The notes: generated by a model not told the origin, from the letters alone. A stretch of DNA of 64,000 bases from Enterococcus dispar ATCC 51266 (GCF_000406945.1 NZ_KE136354.1:1263207-1327206), one strand, 5' to 3'. Positions 7,488 through 22,361 are shown, counted from the first letter of the stretch. Numbers and translations: made by a program.

Positions 7488-9215
7488 CTAATCAGCTGTT
7501 ATTTCATTAATAGCTGTTTTTAGTGCAGCAACTTTTTCAGCTGCATCTGCCTGACTCTCGCCTTTAACACCAATATAAAACTTGATTTTTGGTTCCGTGC
7601 CAGATGGTCGCACAGCAACCCAACTTTCATCTTCTAAAACATATTTCAAAACGTCAGAAGCAGGCGTTGTCATTTTGGTTTCATTCCCATCCAAGCCCAC
7701 GATGGTACGCGCTTTAAAGTCTTCGGTTTGAACAACTTTAACGCCACCAATCTCGCTAGGTGCTTCATTACGGAATTTATCCATAATCGCTTTGATTTTA
7801 GCGGGGCCTTCTAACCCACTTAATGTTACCGAAATTGTTTCTTCAGCATAATAGCCATAGGTTTCAAAAATAGCTTGTAAACCATCATATAATGTTTTAC
7901 CTTGTTTTTTGTAATAAGCCGCAACTTCTGCTAACAAGACTAATGCTTGAATAGCGTCTTTATCCCGCACAAATGGTTTTACCAAATAACCATAGCTTTC
8001 TTCAAAACCAAACATAAACGTTTGACTGTGATCTGTTTCAAATTGTTTAATTTTTTCAGCAATAAATTTAAAGCCGGTTAAAACATTTAACATCGCTACA
8101 TCATATTTTGTCGCAATCGCTGTCGGTAATTCACTAGAGACAATAGATTTTAACACAGCCGCATTATCAGGGAGCGTTCCTGCTTGGTGATGAGCTGCTA
8201 AAATATACTCAGTAAAAATCGCGCCAATTTGGTTACCTGTCAATACTTGATATTCACCATTAGGCAAACGTACTGCCGCGCCTAAACGGTCTGCATCAGG
8301 ATCAGTGGCAATCAATAAGTCTGCGTCTTCTTTTTTTCCTAGCGCAATTGCATATTCAAATGCTGAATGTTCTTCTGGATTAGGGGATTTGACAGTTGAA
8401 AAATCAGGGTCAGCAATTGCTTGTTCAGGTACTAAAACAAATTTCTCAAAGCCAGCTTGTTTTAATGCTTTTTCGCCTAACATCTTCCCTGTACCATGCA
8501 ACGGTGTATAAACTAATTTTAAATCTTTCCCCATTTCATCAATCAATTCTTGATTAATAGTGACAGTTTTAATTTCTTTTAAGTAAGCCGTATCAATCTC
8601 TTCTCCTACGATATTGATTAATCCGCTATGTTTAACTTCTTCATCTGATAAAACTTGAATTTCTAGTGGATTAGCAATTGAGCGTACAAATGTCGTTAGA
8701 GCATCTGCATCAGCTGGTGGCATTTGACCACCATCTTCTCCATATACTTTATATCCGTTGTAAGCTGCTGGATTATGAGAGGCTGTAATCATAATACCCG
8801 TAAAAGCATTTAAGTAACGGACAGCAAAAGATAATTCCGGTGTTGGACGTAAACTTTCAAAGACAAAAGATGGAATATCGTGTTTCGCTAGTGTTTTTGC
8901 TGCTTCCATTGCAAATTCAGGAGACATATGACGAGAATCATAAGCAATCGCTACCCCGCGACGTCTTGTTTGCTCATCTTGTTCATCCATAAAACGCGCC
9001 AAACCTTCTGTTGCTTGACGGATAGTGTAAATATTCATCCGGTTAATACCTGGTCCTAAAATTCCTCGCATACCGGCAGTACCAAATTCCAGAGGTGCGT
9101 AAAACGCGTCTTCTAGTTTTTCAGGATCTGCTTTTAGATCAGCTAATTGTTTTTTCAAGTTTCCTTCTAAATTTTCATCGTTTAACCATTGTTCATAGAC
9201 TTGTTCCCAAGACAT
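7488..9215 (-). CDS. pgcA: Alpha-phosphoglucomutase / phosphomannomutase
   Basis: Interconverts glucose 6-phosphate and glucose 1-phosphate, feeding UDP-glucose (galU is also in this window) for lipid anchors and polysaccharides. 575 residues, typical of the Gram-positive enzyme. Seen: the catalytic phosphoserine loop TASHNP (about residue 143), the metal loop DPDADR (about 305), the substrate loop GFEESYGY and the C-terminal phosphate loop RPSGTEPK. The promoter is at 9254-9282. The downstream partner in the transcript is an ArsR regulator. Confidence 0.95.
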   Translation of the reverse strand: MSWEQVYEQWLNDENLEGNLKKQLADLKADPEKLEDAFYAPLEFGTAGMRGILGPGINRMNIYTIRQATEGLARFMDEQDEQTRRRGVAIAYDSRHMSPEFAMEAAKTLAKHDIPSFVFESLRPTPELSFAVRYLNAFTGIMITASHNPAAYNGYKVYGEDGGQMPPADADALTTFVRSIANPLEIQVLSDEEVKHSGLINIVGEEIDTAYLKEIKTVTINQELIDEMGKDLKLVYTPLHGTGKMLGEKALKQAGFEKFVLVPEQAIADPDFSTVKSPNPEEHSAFEYAIALGKKEDADLLIATDPDADRLGAAVRLPNGEYQVLTGNQIGAIFTEYILAAHHQAGTLPDNAAVLKSIVSSELPTAIATKYDVAMLNVLTGFKFIAEKIKQFETDHSQTFMFGFEESYGYLVKPFVRDKDAIQALVLLAEVAAYYKKQGKTLYDGLQAIFETYGYYAEETISVTLSGLEGPAKIKAIMDKFRNEAPSEIGGVKVVQTEDFKARTIVGLDGNETKMTTPASDVLKYVLEDESWVAVRPSGTEPKIKFYIGVKGESQADAAEKVAALKTAINEITAD

Positions 9216-9253
9216 GAAATAACACCTCTTTCAGTTTTTCTAATTACTTTTTA

Positions 9254-9282
9254 AGTATATCATTTCCCTTTGATAACGCCAA
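9254..9282 (-). promoter_or_regulatory. Promoter of pgcA-arsR
   Basis: On the minus strand TTGGCG (9277-9282) and TATACT (9254-9259) have a 17-base spacer that ends in TGA, giving an extended -10. Confidence 0.7.
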
Positions 9283-9426
9283 CAATCTTTCTTAACATTG
9301 TTTTTAAAAAGTTTCTACTTCATTCAAACAAAACAAAAATTCAAAAAAATTCATCGTTATTTTTGAAAAATTAAAAAAAGTTAATCCAAAAAACAGCTCA
9401 CTTATCCAACCTTTAGATAAAATGAA

Positions 9427-9471
9427 ATCCGAATAAATCGCGGGCAATTTCTACCAACAACTTATTCGGAT
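9427..9471 (-). terminator. Hairpin terminator of trxB
   Basis: 10-bp perfect arms ATCCGAATAA and TTATTCGGAT enclose a 25-base loop, followed on the minus strand by T-rich sequence. The rest of the 289-base gap between trxB and pgcA holds only the pgcA promoter and A/T-rich DNA. Confidence 0.7.
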
Positions 9472-9504
9472 ATGTTTTATGAGGTAAAACTATTAAGGTG
9501 TATT

Positions 9505-10440
9505 TTATTGATTTTCGATTTGGCTATCTTTTAAGTTTTCCAAATATTGGAAAACTTGTTGTCCCGCAATACCGCCTTCACCAACAGCCGTTGTAATTTG
9601 ACGCAGATCTTTGGCACGACCATCACCAACAGCAAAAATACCTGGAATTGGTGTCTTCATATTACTATCTGTTAATAACCAACCGGCTTCATCTAAAATT
9701 TGCAGCTTTGTAAAGGGGGCAGATAATGGTTCTAACCCGACGTAGATGAAAACACCATCGGCAGTTTCTTCACGCACTTCATCCGTTTTAAGATTGCGGA
9801 TATTAACACCTGTTACAACCATGTCATTGCCTTTAATTTCTTCTACAACAGAGTCCCAGATAAAATTGATTTTTTCATTAGCGAAAGCACGATCTTGAAT
9901 AATTTTTTGCGCACGTAATTCATCCCGACGATGCACAATAGTCACTTCACTGGCAAACTGAGTCAAATAAATTGCTTCTTCTACCGCAGAGTCGCCGCCG
10001 CCAACTACAATGAGTTTTTTATTACGGAAAAATGCGCCATCACAAACTGCACAATAAGAAACGCCGCGACCAGCATATTCTTCTTCTCCCGGAGCGCCTA
10101 ATTTACGGTGAACACAACCGGTAGCAATAATGACACTTTTTCCTTGATAGCGATTTTCTTCAGTAATCACTTCTTTATAACTTCCATGATCGACTACATC
10201 TTGAACAATACCATATTCATTTTTAGTCCCGAATTTCTCAACATTTTGATACATTTTCATAGAAAGCTCTGGGCCCATAATTGATTCAAAACCAGGATAA
10301 TTTTCAATTTCGGCGGTATTATTCATTTGTCCACCAGGCGCACCTCTTTCAATCATCAAAACTGACAAATTAGAACGAGATGCATATAACGCAGCGGTCA
10401 TTCCCGCTGGTCCTGCGCCAATTACGATTACATCATACAT
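9505..10440 (-). CDS. trxB: Thioredoxin-disulfide reductase
   Basis: NADPH-dependent flavoprotein that reduces thioredoxin. 311 residues, the low-molecular-weight form. Seen: the FAD-binding GAGPAGMTAALYASR (residues 8-22), redox-active CAVC (about residue 133), the NADPH motif GGGDSAVEEA (about 153) and the second FAD motif GIFAVGDGRAKDLRQ (about 272). GGAGGG precedes the ATG. Single-gene unit with its own terminator. In the ~230 bases upstream I see no confident promoter. Confidence 0.97.
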   Translation of the reverse strand: MYDVIVIGAGPAGMTAALYASRSNLSVLMIERGAPGGQMNNTAEIENYPGFESIMGPELSMKMYQNVEKFGTKNEYGIVQDVVDHGSYKEVITEENRYQGKSVIIATGCVHRKLGAPGEEEYAGRGVSYCAVCDGAFFRNKKLIVVGGGDSAVEEAIYLTQFASEVTIVHRRDELRAQKIIQDRAFANEKINFIWDSVVEEIKGNDMVVTGVNIRNLKTDEVREETADGVFIYVGLEPLSAPFTKLQILDEAGWLLTDSNMKTPIPGIFAVGDGRAKDLRQITTAVGEGGIAGQQVFQYLENLKDSQIENQ

Positions 10441-10670
10441 TTACTTTCCCTCCACTTACTTTCTATTAGTAAGCTAACTCTAGTTGAAATAGTTTTAGCT
10501 GTCTAATAATCTGCCTGTAATACTTTATATCCTTTAAAACTATATTACTTTTTTCTTATAATTGAAATCCCTAGCAGTTAAATTTTGGTGTCTAATATCA
10601 TTTTATCACTTTAAAATGCACGCAACGTATCATTTTAAGGAAAGTTAAATACCTCAAAATCCTCGCAAGT

Positions 10671-10701
10671 AAAAAGCCCTGAATTTAAATTCAGGGCTTT
10701 T
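10671..10701 (-). terminator. Terminator of the first GH1 gene
   Basis: Perfect palindrome AAAAGCCCTGAATTT / AAATTCAGGGCTTTT lies directly after the stop codon, with T-rich ends on both strands. Confidence 0.9.
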
Positions 10702-10703
10702 AC

Positions 10704-13753
<3,050 letters not shown>

Positions 13754-13798
13754 CTAAATTGGCATTTTAATGCGCCATAATTTCATTCAAAGAAGGAT

Positions 13799-15187
13799 TT
13801 ATACTTTAACCAGATCCAAAGAATGCGCTACTTCATCTTGTACTTCGATACCTTCTTTTTCTAAACGTTCAATTGTTTCTTTAAAGTTTGGTAAATAGTC
13901 TTTATGGGCGATGAATAGTTCATCCATAACGCGTTTGGCTGTTTTTCCAGAAGTGATTAATGGATTTAAGGTAAAAGCTTGTAATGCCGTTCCATAGTCT
14001 CCTGTGACCGCCGCTTCAATCGTTAATAATTCCATCGCCTTCATCACTTGTAGCCAGCCTCTTTCTGCGGTTGGTAATGTACCAAAGGCAACATTGCGTG
14101 CTCCTTGGGCTCCTACATAAGCGGTTACTTCTACCACACAATCAGCCGGCAAATCCGGCACCGCGCCATTATTTTTAGTGGAAACAACAATTTGTGTTTC
14201 CTTATTGGCATAAATTGATGCAATCGTCTCACACGCAGCATCTGAATAATAGGCGCCTCCGCGTTGTTCCAATTGTTCGGGCTTATGGTCTAAGTTTTTA
14301 TCTTTATAAAGCTCGAACAATTCATGCTCGGTCCGTTTTACCTGTTGGGCGCGTGTACCGATGGTGCGATATTCTTCCAATGCATGGGCCAACATCTCTT
14401 CTTCTTGATAATAATAGCGATGATACGCACATGGAATCATGTTCATTTGTTCTAATAATTCTCGTTCAAAGGGAATATCATAAATGTTTTTTGGCAAACC
14501 ATTATCTTCTTGGTACATTTGATCAATGATTTCCATGGTGACATCGCGGCCTTGAGTGTCTGCTACTTTATGCCAATGAAAATGATTTAAGCCTGCAAAT
14601 TTGTAAATTAGTTCATCTGTTTTTTTACCCAGCAAACCTGGCTCCAACATGGTGGCCATTACAGGTACATTACAAAGACCAATTACTTTATCCCACTTAC
14701 CATAGCGCACGATTGCCTCTGTTACCATGCCACTTGGATTAGCAAAATTGACTAACCACGCATTCGGGCATAAGCGTTTCATATCTTCAACAATCTCTAA
14801 AATAACAGGTACTGTACGAAAAGCTTTAAACATTCCACCAGCACCGTTTGTTTCTTGTCCTAACATGCCATAATAAGCCGGAATTCGCTCATCTTTCACA
14901 CGGGCATCCAATAAACCGACACGAAATTGCGTCGTAACAAAATCAGCGTCTTTTAGCGCTTCTTCACGATTTAAAGTTAAATGAATTTTCACATCATAAG
15001 GAGAAGCATCCCACATTCGTTGCGCCATCGCCCCCACAATTGCTAATTTTTCTTTTCCCGCTTCAATATCGACTAACCAAATTTCAGCAATTGGCAATTC
15101 ATCATAACGTTTAATAAATCCTTCCATTAATTCAGGAGTATAACTGCTGCCGCCACCAATTGTGACAATTTTTACGCCTTCTCTCAT
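13799..15187 (-). CDS. licH: Glycoside hydrolase family 4, 6-phospho-beta-glucosidase
   Basis: GH4 enzymes cleave 6-phospho-glucosides by an NAD- and Mn-dependent oxidation-elimination route, unlike GH1. 462 residues. Seen: the nucleotide-binding start VKIVTIGGGSSYTPELMEGF, NFANPSGMVTEA (about residue 147), the metal-ligand region GLCNVPVM (about 170) and GLNHFHW (about 199, metal His). The locus therefore carries two mechanistically distinct ways of opening phospho-beta-glucosides. It is divergent from the RpiR gene, and the shared intergenic region holds a cre-like site and a perfect-arm dyad. Confidence 0.92.
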   Translation of the reverse strand: MREGVKIVTIGGGSSYTPELMEGFIKRYDELPIAEIWLVDIEAGKEKLAIVGAMAQRMWDASPYDVKIHLTLNREEALKDADFVTTQFRVGLLDARVKDERIPAYYGMLGQETNGAGGMFKAFRTVPVILEIVEDMKRLCPNAWLVNFANPSGMVTEAIVRYGKWDKVIGLCNVPVMATMLEPGLLGKKTDELIYKFAGLNHFHWHKVADTQGRDVTMEIIDQMYQEDNGLPKNIYDIPFERELLEQMNMIPCAYHRYYYQEEEMLAHALEEYRTIGTRAQQVKRTEHELFELYKDKNLDHKPEQLEQRGGAYYSDAACETIASIYANKETQIVVSTKNNGAVPDLPADCVVEVTAYVGAQGARNVAFGTLPTAERGWLQVMKAMELLTIEAAVTGDYGTALQAFTLNPLITSGKTAKRVMDELFIAHKDYLPNFKETIERLEKEGIEVQDEVAHSLDLVKV

Positions 15188-15263
15188 ACTGACCGCTCCT
15201 TTGTTGACTTGATAGTTTCATTATTAATGAGTTGTGGTTGAAAAACAATGGAATAACACACGC

Positions 15264-15280
15264 ATTATAAAGCGTTTACA
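15264..15280 (-). promoter_or_regulatory. GH4 gene promoter -10 with overlapping cre-like site
   Basis: On the minus strand TATAAT (15264-15269) overlaps TGTAAACGCTTTAT (15267-15280). That matches the CcpA consensus TGWAANCGNTNWCA at all but the last two positions. I infer carbon catabolite repression. Confidence 0.55.
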
Positions 15281-15304
15281 AATTAAAGAAAATTCATTTT
15301 ATTT

Positions 15305-15325
15305 TTTGTAAATAATATTTACAAA
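15305..15325. promoter_or_regulatory. Candidate RpiR operator (dyad)
   Basis: 10-bp perfect arms TTTGTAAATA and TATTTACAAA surround a single central base. The dyad overlaps the -35 region of the rpiR-type gene (its -10, TATAAT, is at 15331-15336), and a half-site TTGTAAATA recurs at 15339-15347. Placement fits autoregulation and control of the divergent GH4 gene. Confidence 0.55.
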
Positions 15326-15330
15326 CAGGG

Positions 15331-15336
15331 TATAAT
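15331..15336 (+). promoter_or_regulatory. -10 element of the RpiR-family gene
   Basis: A perfect TATAAT lies about 30 bases before the ATG. A candidate -35 (TTGTAA) lies inside the dyad with a long 19-base spacer. Confidence 0.55.
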
Positions 15337-15366
15337 AATTGTAAATAAATACGAAAGAGGTTGCAT

Positions 15367-16281
15367 ATGCTGATTCAAGAAAAGATTCGTCAAACAAATT
15401 TTTCTGATGCCGAACAAAATGTAATCAATTATATTTTAAATCGCCCTCAAAGCTTGAATTTAACGATCAAGGAAGTAGCAGAAGCTGCTTTTGTTCATCC
15501 TTCTACATTAATTCGCATTGCCAAAAAATTAGATTTTACTGGGTGGTTAGAATTTAAAACAGCTTTTAGTAAAGAACAGGACTATCTCACTCATCACTTT
15601 CAAACAGTTGATGCAAATCTGCCTTTTGCCCCAAAGGACGGCTTATTGCGCATAGCTAGTAAACTTGCACAATTAGAACAAACCACAATCAGTGACACGT
15701 TATCATTATTGCAACACGATGCTTTAAAAAAAGCGAAAGAACTGTTATTAAGTGCCCGTATCACTAGAATTTTTGGGAATAATGCCAATACATTAATTGC
15801 ACAAGACTTTGCCGTCAAAATGAATCGTATCGGTAAAATTGTCACTACTAGCCAAATCCAAGGAGAAACGGCCTATGAAGCCTATAATTTAACTCCAAGC
15901 GATGCAGCCATCCTTATTTCTTATACTGGAGAAAATAAGATGATCTTGCAAACGGCACACATTTTAAGCCAACAACATGTTCCTATTATTGCCATTACAA
16001 GTATTGGCGATAATTCTTTAATGCAGCTTGCAACTTGTACCTTGCAAATGACGACTAGAGAACGGCTTTATTCAAAAATTGGTAATTTTACAACTAACTT
16101 ATCTATCACCTATTTACTAGATGTCTTGTATAGTGTTGTTTTTGCTGAAAACTATCAACAAGAGTTAGACCATTTAATTAAAATTGGACAACAAATTGAT
16201 CATCGGCAAATCAGTTCCACCATTATGGCTGAAAAAAAACAACCACCTGTCCAAATTCATGATTCCTTTACCCCAAATTAA
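15367..16281 (+). CDS. RpiR/MurR-family transcriptional regulator (HTH + SIS)
   Basis: 304 residues: an N-terminal HTH_6 domain (residues ~1-75, LTIKEVAEAAFVHPSTLIRIAKKL) and a C-terminal SIS sugar-phosphate isomerase-like domain (~115-240) with ISYTGENKMILQTA (about residue 180), where phosphosugars bind in this family. The start is the ATG at 15367 with AAAGAGG 6 bases before it; a TTG two codons earlier is inside the spacer. It is divergent from GH4 and convergent with the PTS permease, so a phosphorylated beta-glucoside is the likely ligand (inference). Confidence 0.9.
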   Translation: MLIQEKIRQTNFSDAEQNVINYILNRPQSLNLTIKEVAEAAFVHPSTLIRIAKKLDFTGWLEFKTAFSKEQDYLTHHFQTVDANLPFAPKDGLLRIASKLAQLEQTTISDTLSLLQHDALKKAKELLLSARITRIFGNNANTLIAQDFAVKMNRIGKIVTTSQIQGETAYEAYNLTPSDAAILISYTGENKMILQTAHILSQQHVPIIAITSIGDNSLMQLATCTLQMTTRERLYSKIGNFTTNLSITYLLDVLYSVVFAENYQQELDHLIKIGQQIDHRQISSTIMAEKKQPPVQIHDSFTPN

Positions 16282-16304
16282 AAAATTGAAGCTAATTTTG
16301 AGCG

Positions 16305-16336
16305 AAAAAGGCGAGCTGACTTTCTGCCAGCTCGTC
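16305..16336 (-). terminator. Terminator of the licT-bglP transcript
   Basis: Stem GGCGAGCTG / CAGCTCGTC (one mismatch) with a T-run on the minus strand lies between the convergent RpiR and PTS genes. Confidence 0.8.
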
Positions 16337-16343
16337 TTACTCA

Positions 16344-19138
<2,795 letters not shown>

Positions 19139-19296
19139 CAGTGTCGGCCTCCACGTCACGCTTTACCTAATCTAAAATTAACCTTAAACTCATTTAGATT
19201 ATAATTTGATGTTACTAAGATGCGTTATATTTGTCAACGCTTACATAATATTTTTTGTTTTCTAATCTTATAGAATTTCCTCCCTTCAAAATTTGA

Positions 19297-19350
19297 CAAA
19301 CAAAAAACCTAATGAGCGCGCACAAAATAACACAACGTCTCATTAGGTTT
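19297..19350 (-). terminator. Antitermination-controlled terminator before licT-bglP
   Basis: 12-bp perfect arms AAACCTAATGAG (minus strand, 19350-19339) and CTCATTAGGTTT (19316-19305) enclose a 22-base loop, followed by TTTTTGTTTG. The 5' arm shares five bases with the RAT element, so the two folds are mutually exclusive. Confidence 0.9.
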
Positions 19351-19376
19351 AGCTTGTAGTTAAACAATCACTATCC
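19346..19376 (-). promoter_or_regulatory. RAT antiterminator element (LicT target)
   Basis: The 31 minus-strand bases read GGATAGTGATTG at the 5' side and CAAGCTAAACC at the 3' side. They follow the LicT/BglG RAT consensus GGATTGTTACTG...CAGGCAAAACC with a few substitutions. Overlap with the terminator is exactly as in bglP and licS leaders. Confidence 0.88.
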
Positions 19377-19404
19377 ATTTGTTTGGTCTATTTAATTTAT
19401 AGTT

Positions 19405-19434
19405 ATTGTAGCAAACAAAAGAAAGCGCTGTCAA
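19405..19434 (-). promoter_or_regulatory. Promoter of licT-bglP with cre site on the -35
   Basis: On the minus strand TTGACA (19429-19434) and TACAAT (19405-19410) are 18 bases apart. The sequence AGAAAGCGCTGTCA (plus strand 19420-19433) matches the palindromic cre TGAAAGCGCTTTCA at 12 of 14 positions and covers the -35. CcpA repression is expected in glucose. Confidence 0.8.
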
Positions 19435-19493
19435 TATTTTTTTGAAATTTTTTGCTATTCTTCTCAAATGAACGTAATGCTATTTTATAGAAT

Positions 19494-19525
19494 AAAAAAA
19501 GCGGACTGATTGTTCAGTCCGCTTT
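19494..19525 (-). terminator. Terminator of yneF
   Basis: 12-bp perfect stem AAAGCGGACTGA / TCAGTCCGCTTT with a T-run on the minus strand. Confidence 0.9.
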
Positions 19526-19544
19526 TCTCGCAAAGTCAAAAGAA

Positions 19545-19766
19545 TTATTTTTTCCCTTGATTTTTCATTTGTTGCATCATTTGACGAATTTTTTTCTCTG
19601 AAGGTTTTTGACCCATCGACATCATCATTGAACGTAACATTTCCTCGTTAACGGGAGGATTTTTTTCCAAATAGTCTTTCATATATTTACGGGCTAAGAA
19701 AAAGCCACCAACTGCTCCTAATAAAGCAGCAACAATTGCAATAAGCACTACGATTGATGTTGACAT
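19545..19766 (-). CDS. yneF: UPF0154 (YneF) small membrane protein
   Basis: 73-residue protein with one N-terminal membrane helix (residues ~4-24, [22 protein letters not shown]) then a charged tail. The tail holds [29 protein letters not shown], the signature of the UPF0154 family found across Firmicutes. Function unknown. It is monocistronic, with GAGAG before the ATG and a strong terminator after it. Confidence 0.92.
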   Translation of the reverse strand: MSTSIVVLIAIVAALLGAVGGFFLARKYMKDYLEKNPPVNEEMLRSMMMSMGQKPSEKKIRQMMQQMKNQGKK

Positions 19767-19853
19767 GAAAATCTCTCCTTTCTCTTATAGTCTCACTGTG
19801 TCATTTTACTAGAAAAGCACAAAAATGAAAAGAGCTTTTCGAGAACAAAGAAA

Positions 19854-19867
19854 AGTAAGCGTTTCCA
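19854..19867 (+). promoter_or_regulatory. Possible cre site before ndk
   Basis: AGTAAGCGTTTCCA matches TGWAANCGNTNWCA at 12 of 14 positions. It lies about 54 bases before the ndk start. No clear promoter is seen, so its role is uncertain. Confidence 0.3.
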
Positions 19868-19920
19868 TTTTGCAAAAAACATGTTATCCTGAATTTATAA
19901 ATTTTTTTGAGGTGAGTTTA

Positions 19921-20349
19921 TTGGAAGAAAAAACTTTAATCATTATTAAACCAGACGGTGTAAAACGCCATTTAATCGGGCGGATTATCAGCCGTTTTGA
20001 AGAACGCCTGTTGACTATTGACCAAATGCGTTATGGCACACTCACAGAGGAAACAGCAAAAGCACATTACGCCCATCTAGCGGACAAACCTTTTTTTCAA
20101 GATATTATTGATTATATGACTTCTGGACCAGTTGTTTTTATAGTTCTAAAAGGTGAAAATGCTATTGAAATGGTCCGAAAAATGATTGGTCAAACCAACG
20201 CTTTAGAAGCAGCACCAGGAACAATTCGTGGTGATTTTGCTACTAACAAATCACAAAATGTTATTCATGCCTCAGATTGCCCAGCTGCAGCTGACGTTGA
20301 AATAAAACGTTTCTTTAGTGATAAGAACTTAAGCTATGTCAAACAGTAA
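19921..20349 (+). CDS. ndk: Nucleoside diphosphate kinase
   Basis: Transfers the gamma phosphate between nucleoside tri- and diphosphates through a phospho-histidine. 142 residues. The core starts EKTLIIIKPDGVKR, and the active His lies in NVIHASDCPAAADVEIKRFF (about residue 117). I chose the TTG at 19921 because TGAGGTGAG stands 5-12 bases upstream and it gives the standard N-terminus. An upstream in-frame ATG at 19825 would add 32 atypical residues. It is convergent with nfo through a long hairpin. Confidence 0.93.
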   Translation: MEEKTLIIIKPDGVKRHLIGRIISRFEERLLTIDQMRYGTLTEETAKAHYAHLADKPFFQDIIDYMTSGPVVFIVLKGENAIEMVRKMIGQTNALEAAPGTIRGDFATNKSQNVIHASDCPAAADVEIKRFFSDKNLSYVKQ

Positions 20350-20365
20350 CTTTTTTCCAACTACT

Positions 20366-20455
20366 AAATAAAGTAAAGCTCCGCCCATAAAACAGCCTTT
20401 GCTTTGAATTGCCGAAAACAAAAGGCGGAAAATGGACGGATGCGCTACTTTATTT
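20366..20455. terminator. Long bidirectional hairpin between ndk and nfo
   Basis: Outer arms AAATAAAGTA (20366-20375) and TACTTTATTT (20446-20455) continue inward through GC/GC, CCG/CGG and CCAT/ATGG with small bulges, and the apex has a CCTTTG...CAAAAGG stem. It lies between convergent genes, with T-rich flanks on both sides. Confidence 0.7.
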
Positions 20456-20490
20456 ATTTTTTTGCGCGAATACTTTATATTAGATTCATT

Positions 20491-21381
20491 TTATTGTGCC
20501 ATTATTTTTTCTAATAAGTTTGGATCAAAAACTCCGTTGCGCAGCATCGCAATTTCAAATTTATAGGGGGGCTTTTTATTTTTCTTTTCTTCACCTACAT
20601 AAGGTGTTTCAAGAATTTTTGGCAAAGAAACAAGTTTTTCATGATTGGCAATATAATGTAACGCATCAAAGCCAATGGTTCCAAAACCTAAATTAGCATG
20701 CCGATCCTTTTTAGCTCCCCGCGGATTTTTTGAATCATTTAAATGAACCACTTTTAAACGTTCCAACCCAATCACTTGATCAAATTCAGCCAAAACGCCA
20801 TCAAAGTCTTCTTTGACATTATAGCCAGCATCATTTGTATGACATGTATCAAAAGTGACAGATAGTTTATCGTTTAAAGTAACTCCTTCAATAATTGCTG
20901 CCAACTCTTCAAAACTACGGCCAATTTCTGTCCCTTTTCCGGCCATTGTTTCTAAGGCAATCTGAGGAATCTGGTCTTTGGTTAAAACTTCATTTAATCC
21001 TTTAATAATTTGATTAATACCAGCTTGAGGTCCTGCGCCAACATGAGCTCCGGGATGGAGCGTAATTTGTTTGGCCCCAAGCTCTTGAGCTCTGACAATT
21101 TCAGAGCGTAAAAATTCAATTGCAAAACCAAAATTTTGCGGCTTAATTGTATTACCTAAATTCACGATATAAGGCGCATGTACCACAAAATCCTGTATCT
21201 CATTTTCTTTCATTAGTTTTTTACCCGCAGCAATACTCTCTTGATTCATCTCGCTACGTCGGGTATTTTGTGGTGCTCCGGTATAAAGCATAAAGGTATT
21301 TGCGTCATAGCCTAACGCTTCTTCCACTGAAGAGACCAGTGCTTTACTGGCTTTAAAAGACACGTGGGAACCAATTAACAT
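20491..21381 (-). CDS. nfo: Deoxyribonuclease IV (AP endonuclease)
   Basis: Zn-dependent endonuclease IV acting at abasic sites in base excision repair. 296 residues from the ATG at 21381. Seen: the N-terminal [20 protein letters not shown] (about residue 108), [13 protein letters not shown] (about 143), [10 protein letters not shown] (about 177), [22 protein letters not shown] (about 213) and ETPYV (about 260), which supply the trinuclear zinc ligands. An ATG 21 bases upstream would add seven atypical residues; neither start has a strong ribosome binding site. Confidence 0.95.
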   Translation of the reverse strand: MLIGSHVSFKASKALVSSVEEALGYDANTFMLYTGAPQNTRRSEMNQESIAAGKKLMKENEIQDFVVHAPYIVNLGNTIKPQNFGFAIEFLRSEIVRAQELGAKQITLHPGAHVGAGPQAGINQIIKGLNEVLTKDQIPQIALETMAGKGTEIGRSFEELAAIIEGVTLNDKLSVTFDTCHTNDAGYNVKEDFDGVLAEFDQVIGLERLKVVHLNDSKNPRGAKKDRHANLGFGTIGFDALHYIANHEKLVSLPKILETPYVGEEKKNKKPPYKFEIAMLRNGVFDPNLLEKIMAQ

Positions 21382-21455
21382 TTCTTCACTTCTTTCATTC
21401 ACTTTTTTATTATTGTAATCAAGCTTTTCTTAAAAAGAAACCTTTACGCTCAATT

Positions 21456-22361
21456 TTAACGATAAGCAAAAATTAATGCTGTCATTAACGGTAAACTGAT
21501 TAAAAAACTAAGAGAAGAGCAAAAACCCACACTTTCCTCATCACTACCCGTTAGCACTGCATTAATAACATTAAATATTGGAATAGGTGTTACTGCTAAA
21601 ATACTTAACACCATTTTCATTAACTGATCAAGCGGCATAAAATGAATCACGATTACTAGAAATAGACCAATCAGATAGCGTAAAAACAACGTTTTCATAA
21701 CTAACAACCGTGCTTTTTCTGGGAGTTTAAACTCTAAGTAAAGGCCAATCATAAACATTGATAAAAAAGTATTGGCATTAGCAATTGGAGAAGCAACTAT
21801 AAGGAATGGTGATGGAATTTCAACTTCCACAAGACGTAAGATAAGCATTACCAGATAACAAACAAAAGGAACACTGCGTCCTAGTCTTTTAAAAAATAAT
21901 TTTAAATCAAAATTATAATCTTCTCCTGTTAACATTTCGACTACTAATCCCGTTCCACCTGCCAGCATAACAGAATTACCAATATCGAAAAGAGAAATAA
22001 GTGGAATTGCCTGAGGCATAAAACTTTGGGCAAAAGGCAATGTAAAATTGCCAATATTAAATCCAGAACCCATGTATAAACTAAATGATAAATCGTCACG
22101 GCTTTGTCTTCCTTTGAAAAAACGAAATAAAATTAATTGTATCAAAGTAAAGCCGACCGCAATAAATATTAAAGAAATCCGATTCAACGTCACTGTTAAC
22201 TGAGCTAAATTGACAATAATTGCAGCTGGTAAAGTCAAATTTAAAATAATTTGTGAAAGCATATTCCCATCGGCTTTACTAAAAATTCCCCAACGTTTGA
22301 AAAGAAATCCCAAGAAAATAATAAATAATAAACTAAAAGCACTTATTACTATCGCTTGCAC
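21456..22361 (-). CDS. AEC (auxin efflux carrier) family transporter
   Basis: Integral membrane protein, 301 residues, with about ten hydrophobic segments and the inverted-repeat outline of the AEC/BASS fold. Seen: FLGFLFKRWGIFSKADGNMLSQIILNLTLPA near the start (typical AEC first domain) and MGSGFNIGNFTLPF (about residue 106). Bacterial members export or import organic acids such as malate; the substrate here is unknown. The start is the GTG at 22361 with AAGGAG 7 bases before it. No partner gene is adjacent. Confidence 0.85.
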   Translation of the reverse strand: MQAIVISAFSLLFIIFLGFLFKRWGIFSKADGNMLSQIILNLTLPAAIIVNLAQLTVTLNRISLIFIAVGFTLIQLILFRFFKGRQSRDDLSFSLYMGSGFNIGNFTLPFAQSFMPQAIPLISLFDIGNSVMLAGGTGLVVEMLTGEDYNFDLKLFFKRLGRSVPFVCYLVMLILRLVEVEIPSPFLIVASPIANANTFLSMFMIGLYLEFKLPEKARLLVMKTLFLRYLIGLFLVIVIHFMPLDQLMKMVLSILAVTPIPIFNVINAVLTGSDEESVGFCSSLSFLISLPLMTALIFAYR

